20,627 nt of DNA from an uncultured Alistipes sp. (GTDB lineage Bacteria > Bacteroidota > Bacteroidia > Bacteroidales > Rikenellaceae), in the NCBI GenBank assembly GCA_900546005.1, contig URBJ01000039.1, forward strand, positions 1 through 20,627. The letters are read 5' to 3'. The notes under the pieces are model-generated. The model saw nothing but the letters and a program-made list of their open reading frames with translations. It was not told the origin of the DNA and did no database searches. Positions 1 to 7,912 of the stretch are shown here, in pieces. The first letter of the stretch is position 1. Each line of letters begins with the position of its first letter. The position numbers and the translations under genes are program-made.

Positions 1-21
1 GTATCGAATCGAACAGCGGTG

Positions 22-52
22 CAAAGGTAACCAAAAAGTGAATATTTGCAAA
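22..52 (-). promoter_or_regulatory. Bacteroidetes-type promoter for a gene beyond the left edge
   Basis: On the minus strand, TACCTTTG (29 to 22) matches the -7 consensus TAnnTTTG exactly, and TTTG (52 to 49) lies 19 nt upstream, the usual -33 spacing. It points out of the window to the left. No gene starts in positions 1-21, so its target is not visible. Confidence 0.6.
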
Positions 53-106
53 CTTTTCGGATAAAATTTCTCCGATAAAGATTACATATCACTAATTTAC
101 AGTTAC

Positions 107-445
107 TTATTTCTTGCTATTTCTTTTATCGTAGAACCAATAGTCGACCGCGAGCAAGAGCACCAGCAGGAAATATCTCACATTTCCGGACCATAGCATG
201 CCGATCCAGACACACATTAATGCGACCCAAGAGAAGGCAAGGATTTTTTTCTCTTTGCTGTTTTTCTTCAGTCCCAACAGGAAAGCACACCTTCTGCGTG
301 CGACAAAAGCGAGGTATGCCGCGACACAAAAGACAATCCAATACAAACCGATCTTTGGATAATCCCTGATGACCAAAGCCCCGATAACGATACCGCAGAC
401 GACAATTTGGATCGCGGTTTTGACGGATAAAGCAAATATTTTCAT
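107..445 (-). CDS. small four-helix membrane protein, unknown function
   Basis: I do not recognise this 112-residue protein as a named family. It has four hydrophobic segments at about residues 5-23, 29-48, 68-85 and 91-105, with a basic RRR after the second helix and a charged stretch of Lys and Glu before the third, and ends in a basic tail (YDKRNSKK). It should sit in the inner membrane; no catalytic motif is visible. The last two helices followed by a short basic tail vaguely recall the membrane segments that precede the catalytic domain in Bacteroidetes signal peptidase I, but no Ser/Lys catalytic region is present, so this is only a weak inference. I chose the ATG at 445; an in-frame TTG at 454 falls inside the promoter box just upstream. 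It is divergent from the aminotransferase gene. Confidence 0.6.
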   Translation of the reverse strand: MKIFALSVKTAIQIVVCGIVIGALVIRDYPKIGLYWIVFCVAAYLAFVARRRCAFLLGLKKNSKEKKILAFSWVALMCVWIGMLWSGNVRYFLLVLLLAVDYWFYDKRNSKK

Positions 446-451
446 CGGATA

Positions 452-459
452 CAAAGGTA
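452..459 (-). promoter_or_regulatory. -7 promoter box of the small membrane protein gene
   Basis: TACCTTTG on the minus strand is an exact TAnnTTTG match only 6 nt upstream of the ATG at 445, so the transcript would be nearly leaderless if this is the promoter used. No TTTG is seen at the -33 spacing. Confidence 0.45.
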
Positions 460-476
460 GTATAAAAATATATTTA

Positions 477-484
477 TAGTTTTG
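477..484 (+). promoter_or_regulatory. -7 promoter box of the aminotransferase gene
   Basis: TAGTTTTG matches TAnnTTTG on the plus strand and lies 26 nt before the ATG at 511, in an AT-rich intergenic stretch shared with the divergent minus-strand promoter. No clear -33 TTTG is present. Confidence 0.5.
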
Positions 485-510
485 CAGAGTTTTAATTATT
501 TATTTCGTAC

Positions 511-1713
511 ATGCCAAATCTATCCGACAAGGGGATCTATCTACCGCCATCCCCGATACGCAAATTGGTACCGTATGCCGAACAGGCCAAACGGCGAGGC
601 ATCAAGGTTTACCATTTGAACATCGGCCAACCCGACATACCGACGCCTCAGGTAGCCATCGACGCAGTAAAGAGTGTGAGCGACAAAGTTTTTTGTTACG
701 GACACTCTGCGGGAAACAAGAGTTACCGCGACAAATTGGTAAAATACTATGCGAGTGTGGATATCGACGTCACGGCCGACGATATGGTTGTTACCGTGGG
801 GGGCTCAGAGGCGATTTTCATGGCGATGACCATCTGCATGAATCCGGGAGACGAGGTATTGGTACCGGAGCCATTCTATGCCAACTATAATGGATTTGCG
901 ATGGAGGCGGGAGTCAATATTAAGCCTATCTCCTCGACGATTGCCAACGACTTTGCGCTTCCGCCGATGGAGGAGTTCGAACGGCTGATCACCCCGCACA
1001 CGAAAGCGATCCTGATATGCAATCCGAACAATCCTACGGGTTACATCTATTCGGAGGAGGAGTACGCCCAGCTGCGAGACATTGTTCTTCGTCACGATCT
1101 ATACCTGATTGCCGACGAGGTCTATCGTGAATTTTGCTACGACGGAACGAAGTGCATATCGGTGATGAATCTTAAGGGGATCGAGCAAAATGTCGTCATG
1201 ATCGATTCGGTATCGAAACGATACAGCATGTGCGGAGTTCGGTTAGGGACTTTAGTCTCCCGCAACAAGGACATCATTTCAGCCGCCCTGTGCATGGGAC
1301 AGGCCCGGCTATGCCCTCCTTATCTGGCACAGATAGCCGCAGAGGCGGCACTCGACACACCGCCGAGCTACTTCAAGCAGGTCCATGACGAATATGTGGC
1401 GCGTCGTAACTGCATCATCGAAGCCCTGAATCAGATCGAGGGAGTCTATACACCGATGCCGAAGGGTTCGTTTTATTCGATCGTGAAACTGCCGATCGAC
1501 AGCAGCGAACGTTTTGCCCAATGGCTGCTCGAAGAGTTCGAATATAAGGGACAGACGGTGATGGTGGCACCGGCAACCGGTTTTTATGCCTCCTGCTATT
1601 TGGGTCACGACGAGATCCGGATCGCCTACGTGATCAACAAGGAGGATCTTCTGGCCGCCGCCGAGTGCTTGAAAGAGGCGCTGAAGGTATATCCCGGAAG
1701 GAAACGGCCGTAG
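511..1713 (+). CDS. pyridoxal-phosphate-dependent class I/II aminotransferase
   Basis: This 400-residue cytosolic enzyme has the full fold-type I aminotransferase layout. NIGQPDIPTP lies near residues 37-46, GGSEAI near 97-102, the PLP-contacting NPNNPTG at 171-177, DEVY at 202-205, and SVSKRYSMCGVRLG carries the Schiff-base lysine K236. The length fits the AspAT-like subfamily (about 390-400 residues). Family members transfer the amino group of aspartate, an aromatic amino acid, alanine or glutamate to a 2-oxo acid; the exact substrate cannot be read from sequence, and the neighbours (a membrane protein and a convergent dipeptidase) do not help. The start at 511 is the first ATG after the promoter box, and the conserved N-terminal PSPIRKL follows closely. 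It is transcribed alone and ends in a strong terminator. Confidence 0.93.
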   Translation: MPNLSDKGIYLPPSPIRKLVPYAEQAKRRGIKVYHLNIGQPDIPTPQVAIDAVKSVSDKVFCYGHSAGNKSYRDKLVKYYASVDIDVTADDMVVTVGGSEAIFMAMTICMNPGDEVLVPEPFYANYNGFAMEAGVNIKPISSTIANDFALPPMEEFERLITPHTKAILICNPNNPTGYIYSEEEYAQLRDIVLRHDLYLIADEVYREFCYDGTKCISVMNLKGIEQNVVMIDSVSKRYSMCGVRLGTLVSRNKDIISAALCMGQARLCPPYLAQIAAEAALDTPPSYFKQVHDEYVARRNCIIEALNQIEGVYTPMPKGSFYSIVKLPIDSSERFAQWLLEEFEYKGQTVMVAPATGFYASCYLGHDEIRIAYVINKEDLLAAAECLKEALKVYPGRKRP

Positions 1714-1746
1714 ATCGTTTCGGCTCGCTTCGTGCGTGAAGAGATA

Positions 1747-1782
1747 AAAAAATCTCCGTACCGACCGATACGGAGATTTTTT
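1747..1782. terminator. bidirectional hairpin terminator between the aminotransferase and pepD
   Basis: A perfect 14-bp stem (1747-1760 with 1769-1782) and an 8-nt loop. An A-run opens one arm and a T-run closes the other, so it has the form of an intrinsic terminator in both directions. It begins 33 nt after the aminotransferase stop and lies about 97 nt beyond the convergent pepD stop. Confidence 0.9.
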
Positions 1783-1878
1783 ATTCATGCTATCGCTGCG
1801 ATCCGTAGCTACTTATAAAACATCCTATTCTTTAAACATCCAGCCTCGCTTAGCTCAGAAAAACAGCTTCGGACAGGA

Positions 1879-3333
1879 TTATCGAATCTCTTGCAGGAGA
1901 GCCACTAACAATTTCCAGAACTTTTCAACGGAAGCGATCTCAATCCGCTCATCCGGCGAGTGTACCCCCCGAAGCGTCGGACCGAAGGAGACCATCTGCA
2001 GGTTGGGATATTTCTGAAGGAAGAGGCCACATTCCAGACCCGCATGAATCGAACGGACCACCGGATCATGACCGAATAGAGCATGATAGACCTTTCGAGT
2101 GGTTTGTGTCAGGTATGAATCCGGATCCGGTGTCCATCCGGGATATGCATCGGCATGCACGACATCGGCTCCGGCCAACCGGAAGACTGCCTCAACGGCC
2201 GCCGCCGCGTTATCTCTTGCCGACTCGATTTCGGATCGTTGCGAGGTAGCCACCTCAATCAACAATTCCCCAACGAATTTTACGGAAGCCAAGTTTGTCG
2301 AGGTTTCGACCATCCCGGGCATAGTCCGACTCATTGCGAGCACCCCGTTCGGCACCCCGAGCAGGGCATCGAGGAGATTTTTCTGGGTATCCAGGTCGAT
2401 CACTTTGTCCGACACCGGCATTTCAGAGAGCGAAATCTTCATACCGGGCTCCACCCTACCGAACTCGCCCTGCACATTCCGAACAAACACCTCAAAGGCA
2501 TTTTTCATATTTTCCACCTCGCGTGTCGGCACACCAAACACCGCATAGGCTTCACGAGGAATGGCATTTTTGAGATTTCCGCCATCCAGATAGACGAGCC
2601 TCATTCCGAACTCTTCGGTCAACGGATCGAGCCAACGGGCCATAATCTTGTTCGAGTTCGCACGCCCTTTATCGATGTCATCCCCCGAGTGTCCACCGAC
2701 CAAACCGCTGACATCGATCCGAAAGAATTCATAGTTTTTCGGCAGTTCCTCTCTACGGTATTTGAAATCGGCCAGCGTATTGACCCCACCTGCGCAGCCG
2801 ATAAATATCTGCCCTTCGTCTTCGGAATCGAGATTGATCAGATACTTTCCGGTCAGCAGGTCGTCGCTCAAACCGAATGCGCCGGTCAACCCGGTCTCTT
2901 CGTCGACCGTAAACAGACACTCGATCGGGCCGTGCTGAATATCCTTTGCAGCCAACACCGCCAACTGAGCGGCCATCCCGATTCCACAATCGGCTCCGAG
3001 CGTTGTACCTTCCGCCTTGACCCACCCTTCGTCGATCCGGACCCGAATCGGATCTTTCTCAAAATCGAAGTTCACTTCACTGTTTTTTTCGCACACCATA
3101 TCCATGTGGCTTTGCAGGATCACACCGGGCCACTCCTCACACCCAGGATAAGCGGGTTTGCGGATCAACACATTTCCCACACTGTCTTTGTGATAGTCGA
3201 GACCGGCCTCTTTTGCGAACTCCACCAGAAAGGCGATTATCTGTTCCTCTTTTTTCGAAGGACGCGGAATCTTCGTAATCTGATCGAAAAATGTCCACAC
3301 GCTGGTGGGGACCAATGCAGTAATATCACTCAT
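1879..3333 (-). CDS. pepD: aminoacyl-histidine dipeptidase (peptidase D, M20C)
   Basis: This 484-residue protein has the M20 metallopeptidase ligand set: QSHMDMV (H76, D78), GADCGIG (D115), VDEETGLTG (E145/E146 as general base and ligand), INLDSED (D169), and a late histidine in a GVHSPDE context near 458. The GADCGIGMA and GLTGAFGL forms and the length are typical of the PepD/carnosinase-like group, which splits dipeptides such as Xaa-His (carnosine-like) with zinc in the cytosol. The M20 dimerisation domain would occupy the middle, roughly residues 185-400. The start is the only suitable ATG and is preceded by a purine-rich GGGAGG at 11-16 nt, unusual here because most genes in the window lack a Shine-Dalgarno. 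It is divergent from ispF and convergent with the aminotransferase, hence likely monocistronic. Confidence 0.93.
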   Translation of the reverse strand: MSDITALVPTSVWTFFDQITKIPRPSKKEEQIIAFLVEFAKEAGLDYHKDSVGNVLIRKPAYPGCEEWPGVILQSHMDMVCEKNSEVNFDFEKDPIRVRIDEGWVKAEGTTLGADCGIGMAAQLAVLAAKDIQHGPIECLFTVDEETGLTGAFGLSDDLLTGKYLINLDSEDEGQIFIGCAGGVNTLADFKYRREELPKNYEFFRIDVSGLVGGHSGDDIDKGRANSNKIMARWLDPLTEEFGMRLVYLDGGNLKNAIPREAYAVFGVPTREVENMKNAFEVFVRNVQGEFGRVEPGMKISLSEMPVSDKVIDLDTQKNLLDALLGVPNGVLAMSRTMPGMVETSTNLASVKFVGELLIEVATSQRSEIESARDNAAAAVEAVFRLAGADVVHADAYPGWTPDPDSYLTQTTRKVYHALFGHDPVVRSIHAGLECGLFLQKYPNLQMVSFGPTLRGVHSPDERIEIASVEKFWKLLVALLQEIR

Positions 3334-3354
3334 ACAACACCTCCCGTTTAGTTT

Positions 3355-3386
3355 TTTGTAAATGTAACGATAAATTCGTTAGTTTG
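3355..3386 (+). promoter_or_regulatory. probable ispF promoter
   Basis: TTTG (3355-3358) is followed after 20 nt by TTAGTTTG (3379-3386), which keeps the TTTG core of the -7 box but has T at the second position. The ATG of ispF follows 18 nt later. The YfhO promoter in this window has the same arrangement. Confidence 0.5.
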
Positions 3387-3393
3387 TATCAAA
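3359..3393 (-). promoter_or_regulatory. probable pepD promoter
   Basis: The minus strand has TACATTTA (3366 to 3359), 7 of 8 to TAnnTTTG, with TTTG (3393 to 3390) 23 nt upstream, at the long end of normal spacing. It interleaves with the ispF promoter. The imperfect final base keeps confidence moderate. Confidence 0.4.
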
Positions 3394-3404
3394 ATTCACA
3401 GTTT

Positions 3405-3890
3405 ATGACACCATTCAGAATTGGTCACGGCTACGACGTCCATGCCTTAGGCCCCGACCTGCCCCTTTGGCTTGGTGGGGTACGAATTCCCCACACCCAC
3501 GGCTGCATCGCCCACTCAGACGGAGACGTCATCATCCATGCACTTTGTGACGCGCTGTTAGGAGCAGCCGCATTGGGCGACATCGGCACCCACTTTCCGG
3601 ACACATCGGAGGAATTTCGGAACATCGACAGCAAAATTTTATTAAGGCGGACGGTCGCTCTGTTGACCACGGAGGGATACGCCGTAGGCAATGTCGACTG
3701 CACGCTGTGCATGCAACGTCCAAAAATCAAGCCTTACATTCCGGCGATGCGCCAAGCGCTATCGGAGGCGATGCACCTTCCCGTGGAGGCCATATCGATC
3801 AAAGCGACGACGACCGAACATCTTGGCTTTACCGGACGGGAAGAGGGAGTCGAGGCCCATGCCGTTGCTTTGCTCTACCGCTTGCCGTAG
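3405..3890 (+). CDS. ispF: 2-C-methyl-D-erythritol 2,4-cyclodiphosphate synthase
   Basis: IspF of 161 residues, the usual size. It cyclises CDP-methylerythritol 2-phosphate to the 2,4-cyclodiphosphate with release of CMP, in the MEP (non-mevalonate) isoprenoid pathway, as a cytosolic homotrimer. Metal ligands appear as D11 and H13 in GHGYDVH and H45 in the AHSDGDVIIH block, the same spacing as the E. coli enzyme offset by three. LGDIGTHFPD and the C-terminal KATTTEHLGFTGREEG substrate-binding signature are intact. The ATG at 3405 is chosen because IspF starts just before the RIGHGYD motif; an in-frame TTG at 3384 lies inside the promoter box and would add seven residues. The gene is single, divergent from pepD, without ispD next to it. 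Its product feeds the carrier lipid that UppP, encoded further along, recycles. Confidence 0.96.
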   Translation: MTPFRIGHGYDVHALGPDLPLWLGGVRIPHTHGCIAHSDGDVIIHALCDALLGAAALGDIGTHFPDTSEEFRNIDSKILLRRTVALLTTEGYAVGNVDCTLCMQRPKIKPYIPAMRQALSEAMHLPVEAISIKATTTEHLGFTGREEGVEAHAVALLYRLP

Positions 3891-4024
3891 AGAATTTTTT
3901 CAAGAGGATACACAGGGATTGCTATAATCGGAGATCATCGGCTACACGCCGCACGGACAATCCCTTTTCAGGACACGCCGCTAAGTTCGATCCAACCCGA
4001 TCATTCTCTCCCCCACCCCACTAC
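3891..4024. other. intergenic region with a possible weak hairpin after ispF
   Basis: The stretch between ispF and the strong hairpin at 4025 holds no credible gene. An 8-bp pairing (3914-3921 with 3958-3965) encloses a 4-bp inner hairpin (3939-3942 with 3948-3951) and is followed by a short T-run. This could be an additional ispF terminator or a chance structure. Confidence 0.35.
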
Positions 4025-4073
4025 AAGAGAGAGATGCAACCCGCATGCAAACATCAGGCTGCATCTCTCTCTT
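4025..4073 (+). terminator. hairpin terminator between ispF and topA
   Basis: A 14-bp perfect stem (4025-4038 with 4060-4073) with a 21-nt loop that may close by two more C-G pairs. A T-rich run follows on the plus strand, so it mainly fits termination of ispF-direction transcripts. Convergent topA ends at 4103, and the same stem may also stop topA transcripts. Confidence 0.75.
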
Positions 4074-4102
4074 TTTCTTTATTCGTATTCGTTCCCTATT
4101 CT

Positions 4103-6406
4103 TTATTTTTTCGCTTTGGCCATAATCTCCCGACACTGTTCCAAGGTCAGTTTTTCGGGCTCCTGTCCTTTCGGAATGCGATAATTTTTCCCGTTGCAAG
4201 CGATATAGGGACCATACCGCCCATTCAGAACCTGTACAGAGGGATCCTCCGGATAGGTACAAATGGGGACTTTCGCCTTGGCATCTTTCTCACGTTTCTC
4301 TTTAATCAGCTCAATGGCTCGATCCAACTCAATCGTATAGGGGTCATCCGTCTTAGCGAGCGAGACGAATTTTCCGTCATGCCGCACGTAAGGACCGAAT
4401 TTTCCCACTCCGATAACGACCTCTTTGTCTTCAAATGTTCCGATCGTCCGCGGCAGAGTAAACAGGGCCAACGCCTCATCCAAAGTGATGGAAGCGATGA
4501 GTTGTCCTTTTTTCAGGCTGGCGAAACGGGGCTTGTCACCATCCTCCCCCGATCCGATTTGAGCGACGGGTCCAAACCGACCGATCTTTACGAATACGGG
4601 CTTGCCGCTTACCGGGTCGACCCCCAACTGATGGATCTGACTGCTTTTGACCGGCTGACTTTCGAGGGCCTTATCTACTTCCGCGTGAAATTTCTCATAA
4701 AATTTCTGAATCATCTCCTGCCAACTCTTTTCACCCTCTGCAATTTCATCGAACTCCTTTTCGACCATTGCCGTAAAGTTGTAGTCCATCACTTCGGAGA
4801 ACTGTTGGTCGAGATAGTCAGTAACAAGCATGCCTATATCGGTGGGAGAGAGTTTATTTTTCTCTTTACCGACATGTTCCGACAAGATTTTTCTTGTGAT
4901 CTCCCCTTTTTCGAGCTTCAACTGGACATACTCGCGCTTAGTTCCCTCTCTACTCTCCTTCACCACATAGCCGCGCGTAATGATCGTCGAGATCGTCGGT
5001 GCATAGGTAGAAGGTCTGCCGATACCCAACTCTTCGAGGCGCTTAACGAGCGACGCCTCGCTGAACCTCGGAGGCGACTGGGTGAAACGTTGTATGGCAG
5101 TCATCGCCTTGAGTCCGAGTTGGTCTCCGGGATTCATTACCGGCAGCAATACCTCCTCGTTCTCCGTCGTATCATCCTCCGTCGATTCCGAATAGAGCTT
5201 CAGGAAGCCATCGAACAATACGGTTTCGCCCGTTGCGACGAAATACTCCTCCGCATCGCTAATGGCAATATCGACAACCGTTTTTTCCGTTTTAGCGGCA
5301 GCCATCTGCGAAGCGATCGTCCTTTTCCAGATCAGGTCATACAGTTTTTGTTCGGCAGCCGAACCTTCGATCTTTGTCCGATCCATATAGGAAGGGCGAA
5401 TGGCTTCGTGCGCCTCTTGCGCCCCTTTCGTCTTTGTTTTGTAGTTCCGTACTTCGGAATACTCCTGCCCGAACATCGCGATAATTTGCTTTTTAGCTGC
5501 GTCGATTGCCTGAGAAGAGAGATTTACCGAGTCGGTACGCATATAAGTAATGTACCCCGCTTCATAGAGCCTTTGCGCAAGAGTCATGGTCTGACTGACT
5601 GACATACCGAGTTTTCGGCTTGCCTCCTGTTGCAGTGTAGAGGTGGTAAACGGAGCTGCCGGCGACCTTTTTGAGGGTTTTTTCTCCACACGTTCAACGG
5701 TGAAGGTAGCCATTCTGCACTTTTCCAACATCAATAGGGCCTCATCCTCATTCGGGAACCGTTTATTCAGCTCGGCTTTAAAAACCGACTTGTGTTTTTG
5801 TTCGTCCTCGACAACAAAATCGGCCACGATCCGGAAATAAGGCGTTGCCTTGAATGCCATGATTTCCCGTTCCCGTTCCACGATAAGGCGTACGGCCACA
5901 CTCTGCACTCTTCCGGCCGAGAGCGAGGGTTTGATTTTTTTCCACAGTACAGGAGACAATTCGAAACCGACCAAACGATCGAGTATTCGTCTGGCCTGTT
6001 GGGCATTGACCAGATTAAGATCGATCTTCCGGGGATTCTTTATGGCATTGAGGATCGCATTTTTCGTAATTTCATGGAAGACGATCCTTTTCGTTTTATC
6101 GTCACTCAAGCCGAGTACCTGATACAGATGCCAAGCGATCGCTTCCCCTTCACGGTCTTCATCGGATGCGAGCCATACGGTTTGCACATTTTTAGCGAGT
6201 TTTTCGAGTTCGGCAACCGTTTTTTTCTTATCGGGAGAGATTTCATAATGAGGAGCGAAGCCATGCTGGATATCAATTCCCAGTTCTTTTTTCGACAAAT
6301 CGCGGATATGTCCGAAGCTGGATTTGACGACATAGTCCTTACCCAGAAATTTTTCAATCGTTTTTGCTTTAGCCGGCGACTCCACGATCACCAGATTCTC
6401 TTGCAT
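4103..6406 (-). CDS. topA: DNA topoisomerase I (type IA)
   Basis: TopA of 767 residues relaxes negatively supercoiled DNA by a single-strand passage mechanism. The TOPRIM domain opens with LVIVESPAKAKTIEKFLG (residues 5-22) and contains the metal-binding SDEDREGEAIAWHL (81-94). LSAGRVQSVAVRLI (162-175) and the active site YEAGYITYMRTDS follow, with the likely nucleophile Y288. The C-terminal third carries repeated topoisomerase modules of the type GRFGP, GKFGPYVRHDGKFVSL and GRYGPYIACNGKNY instead of the four-cysteine zinc ribbons of E. coli TopA; I see no Cys4 set. This C-terminal type is common in Bacteroidetes and some other phyla. The protein begins directly with the catalytic core, so the ATG at 6406 is secure. 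It has its own promoter and is convergent with ispF. Confidence 0.97.
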   Translation of the reverse strand: MQENLVIVESPAKAKTIEKFLGKDYVVKSSFGHIRDLSKKELGIDIQHGFAPHYEISPDKKKTVAELEKLAKNVQTVWLASDEDREGEAIAWHLYQVLGLSDDKTKRIVFHEITKNAILNAIKNPRKIDLNLVNAQQARRILDRLVGFELSPVLWKKIKPSLSAGRVQSVAVRLIVEREREIMAFKATPYFRIVADFVVEDEQKHKSVFKAELNKRFPNEDEALLMLEKCRMATFTVERVEKKPSKRSPAAPFTTSTLQQEASRKLGMSVSQTMTLAQRLYEAGYITYMRTDSVNLSSQAIDAAKKQIIAMFGQEYSEVRNYKTKTKGAQEAHEAIRPSYMDRTKIEGSAAEQKLYDLIWKRTIASQMAAAKTEKTVVDIAISDAEEYFVATGETVLFDGFLKLYSESTEDDTTENEEVLLPVMNPGDQLGLKAMTAIQRFTQSPPRFSEASLVKRLEELGIGRPSTYAPTISTIITRGYVVKESREGTKREYVQLKLEKGEITRKILSEHVGKEKNKLSPTDIGMLVTDYLDQQFSEVMDYNFTAMVEKEFDEIAEGEKSWQEMIQKFYEKFHAEVDKALESQPVKSSQIHQLGVDPVSGKPVFVKIGRFGPVAQIGSGEDGDKPRFASLKKGQLIASITLDEALALFTLPRTIGTFEDKEVVIGVGKFGPYVRHDGKFVSLAKTDDPYTIELDRAIELIKEKREKDAKAKVPICTYPEDPSVQVLNGRYGPYIACNGKNYRIPKGQEPEKLTLEQCREIMAKAKK

Positions 6407-6458
6407 ACAATTCCAATTTATTATCGGCAGGACAGGGATCTAAGGGTCTCCGCTCCTG

Positions 6459-6490
6459 CAATTTTATTAAACAACCGTTTCATCATCAAA
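6459..6490 (-). promoter_or_regulatory. probable topA promoter
   Basis: The minus strand shows TTTG (6490 to 6487), a 20-nt spacer and TAAAATTG (6466 to 6459), 7 of 8 to TAnnTTTG. It lies immediately beyond the terminator of the preceding operon and about 52 nt upstream of the topA ATG, which supports independent transcription of topA. Confidence 0.5.
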
Positions 6491-6495
6491 ACGCA

Positions 6496-6525
6496 AAAAC
6501 CTAAAGATTGTAACCTTTAGGTTTT
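6496..6525 (-). terminator. terminator of the GlgA-like/DUF4270 operon
   Basis: A perfect 11-bp stem (6496-6506 with 6515-6525) and an 8-nt loop begin 16 nt after the DUF4270 stop. On the minus strand the second arm ends in TTTT, continued by further T-rich sequence. Confidence 0.88.
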
Positions 6526-6541
6526 ACATTTTTCACACAGC

Positions 6542-7912
6542 TCAGCGAATCAACGTATAAGTGAGAGCCACTCTTAAAGGAGGATCACTTGCTCCTGTTT
6601 TCAAGGCAATCTGGTTAAATTCACTAATGAGATCCGTACTAACCCCCAAGACAAAAGTTCTGGGTGAAGTTTCGGGATTACGAATCAGTTCCTGTAAGAA
6701 TATAGACAAATCAGTAGGATAATATCCGAAAGTTCGGTTCAGATAACCGTCGAACATGAGCGTCACATCAGCCGAAGATTCATAAGTATAGTCATAATCC
6801 AATATATTAGTGAGGTGTGTATAATCGGTATATGCCCCCACTCTTGTTGGCGCTATGTCATAAATTTCGGGAGAGACACTTTTCACCGGCCAGAGCAAAG
6901 AAGCCTTATTGATTACGATAGATTTATAGGGATCTTTCACCAAGGCACACAAGTCGTTTACAAACTGATCCGAAAAGCGGACATAGGTAGCCACCCCCCC
7001 CAGTGATTGAATATAGCCATACTCGAGAGGAGTAGACGAAGCAAGCGTGTCCCCTATATTCTGTATTTGAGACTGCGAGTAATCATGCTTGATCGAGCTG
7101 ACCCTACCCGTATAGTAATAGGCATTATCGAACGAATAATAAACTTGAACGGTATCTTTTATTGCCGTTGCGGTTTGATCGGTATGATTTCTGGTATAGA
7201 GAATCATCTCTATGCCGGAGTAAGCAATACGATAGACGGCAGCATCTTGAGGGGACTCAGCATCGGGCAAGAAACAGAACCCTTTGAAACGATCGAAGAA
7301 TAAAGAGTCGCCGGTATAGCAACCACCGGTAGTATCCATGAGTCGCTGTGCGAACTTCAGTCCATTCGGGCTATCCAATTTCACAACAATCTCCGACGTG
7401 GGAACCCCGGTCAATTCAAAACTGCACAAGGGTTCATCTTGGATTTTATCGAGGGGATCGAAATCTGCGTAATATGTGGAGTCGTAGTAAAGCGGCGAAG
7501 TTAACTCATATACATTGAATTTCTGTACTTTAGCCGTATCGCCCAATGTCGAGGCATTCACGGTGAACCTCAATTCGAGGGAGTCGAACACAGGAGCGAC
7601 GCCGAACATTTCGTCTCCCGAAGTAAAATAGCTCATCATGTACTGAGCGCAGAAAGCCGCCGTCGTTCTACCGAATACGGAATCCACACACGATCCCAAG
7701 AAACCGTATGTCATACCGCTGGTTGCGAACGAGTCAGGTTGCATCAAATAGGTATCAATACCATATAGTGTATCGACGAAGATTTTCATTTTCTGGTCAT
7801 CAGGAATAAGATCTTCGCCCAACTGGTTATCGACTTTAGTACAAGAGATGGAGATTATCAAAAGGGCAACAATTGCTCCCCATGTTCTCTTATGCCGGAA
7901 AAAGCTATTCAT
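6542..7912 (-). CDS. DUF4270 family lipoprotein
   Basis: This 456-residue protein begins with a basic stretch, a hydrophobic segment (about residues 12-23) and ISISC, a plausible though imperfect lipobox (Ser rather than Leu/Val at -3). After the putative lipidated Cys come an acidic GEDLIPDDQKM and the FVDTLYG and YLMQPDSFATSG segments typical of DUF4270 family proteins. The rest is beta-rich with many aromatic residues and no transmembrane helix; the function of DUF4270 is not known. It is probably attached to the outer or inner membrane in the periplasm or on the surface. I chose the ATG at 7912, which overlaps the upstream gene's stop in ATGAATAG and suggests translational coupling. A longer reading from the ATG at 8047 would put the signal sequence inside the protein and lie within the upstream gene, so I rejected it. 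Confidence 0.85.
   Translation of the reverse strand: MNSFFRHKRTWGAIVALLIISISCTKVDNQLGEDLIPDDQKMKIFVDTLYGIDTYLMQPDSFATSGMTYGFLGSCVDSVFGRTTAAFCAQYMMSYFTSGDEMFGVAPVFDSLELRFTVNASTLGDTAKVQKFNVYELTSPLYYDSTYYADFDPLDKIQDEPLCSFELTGVPTSEIVVKLDSPNGLKFAQRLMDTTGGCYTGDSLFFDRFKGFCFLPDAESPQDAAVYRIAYSGIEMILYTRNHTDQTATAIKDTVQVYYSFDNAYYYTGRVSSIKHDYSQSQIQNIGDTLASSTPLEYGYIQSLGGVATYVRFSDQFVNDLCALVKDPYKSIVINKASLLWPVKSVSPEIYDIAPTRVGAYTDYTHLTNILDYDYTYESSADVTLMFDGYLNRTFGYYPTDLSIFLQELIRNPETSPRTFVLGVSTDLISEFNQIALKTGASDPPLRVALTYTLIR

Noticed and set aside
1843..1920. A tRNA-like stretch containing TAGCTCAG resembling a D-arm
   Set aside because: No matching 3' acceptor strand and no T-arm GGTTCGAATCC are present, and the sequence runs into the pepD coding end.
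3707..5602. Long plus-strand open frame (631 codons) opposite topA
   Set aside because: It is the antisense shadow of topA and overlaps ispF; the protein has no recognisable motif and topA is unambiguous.
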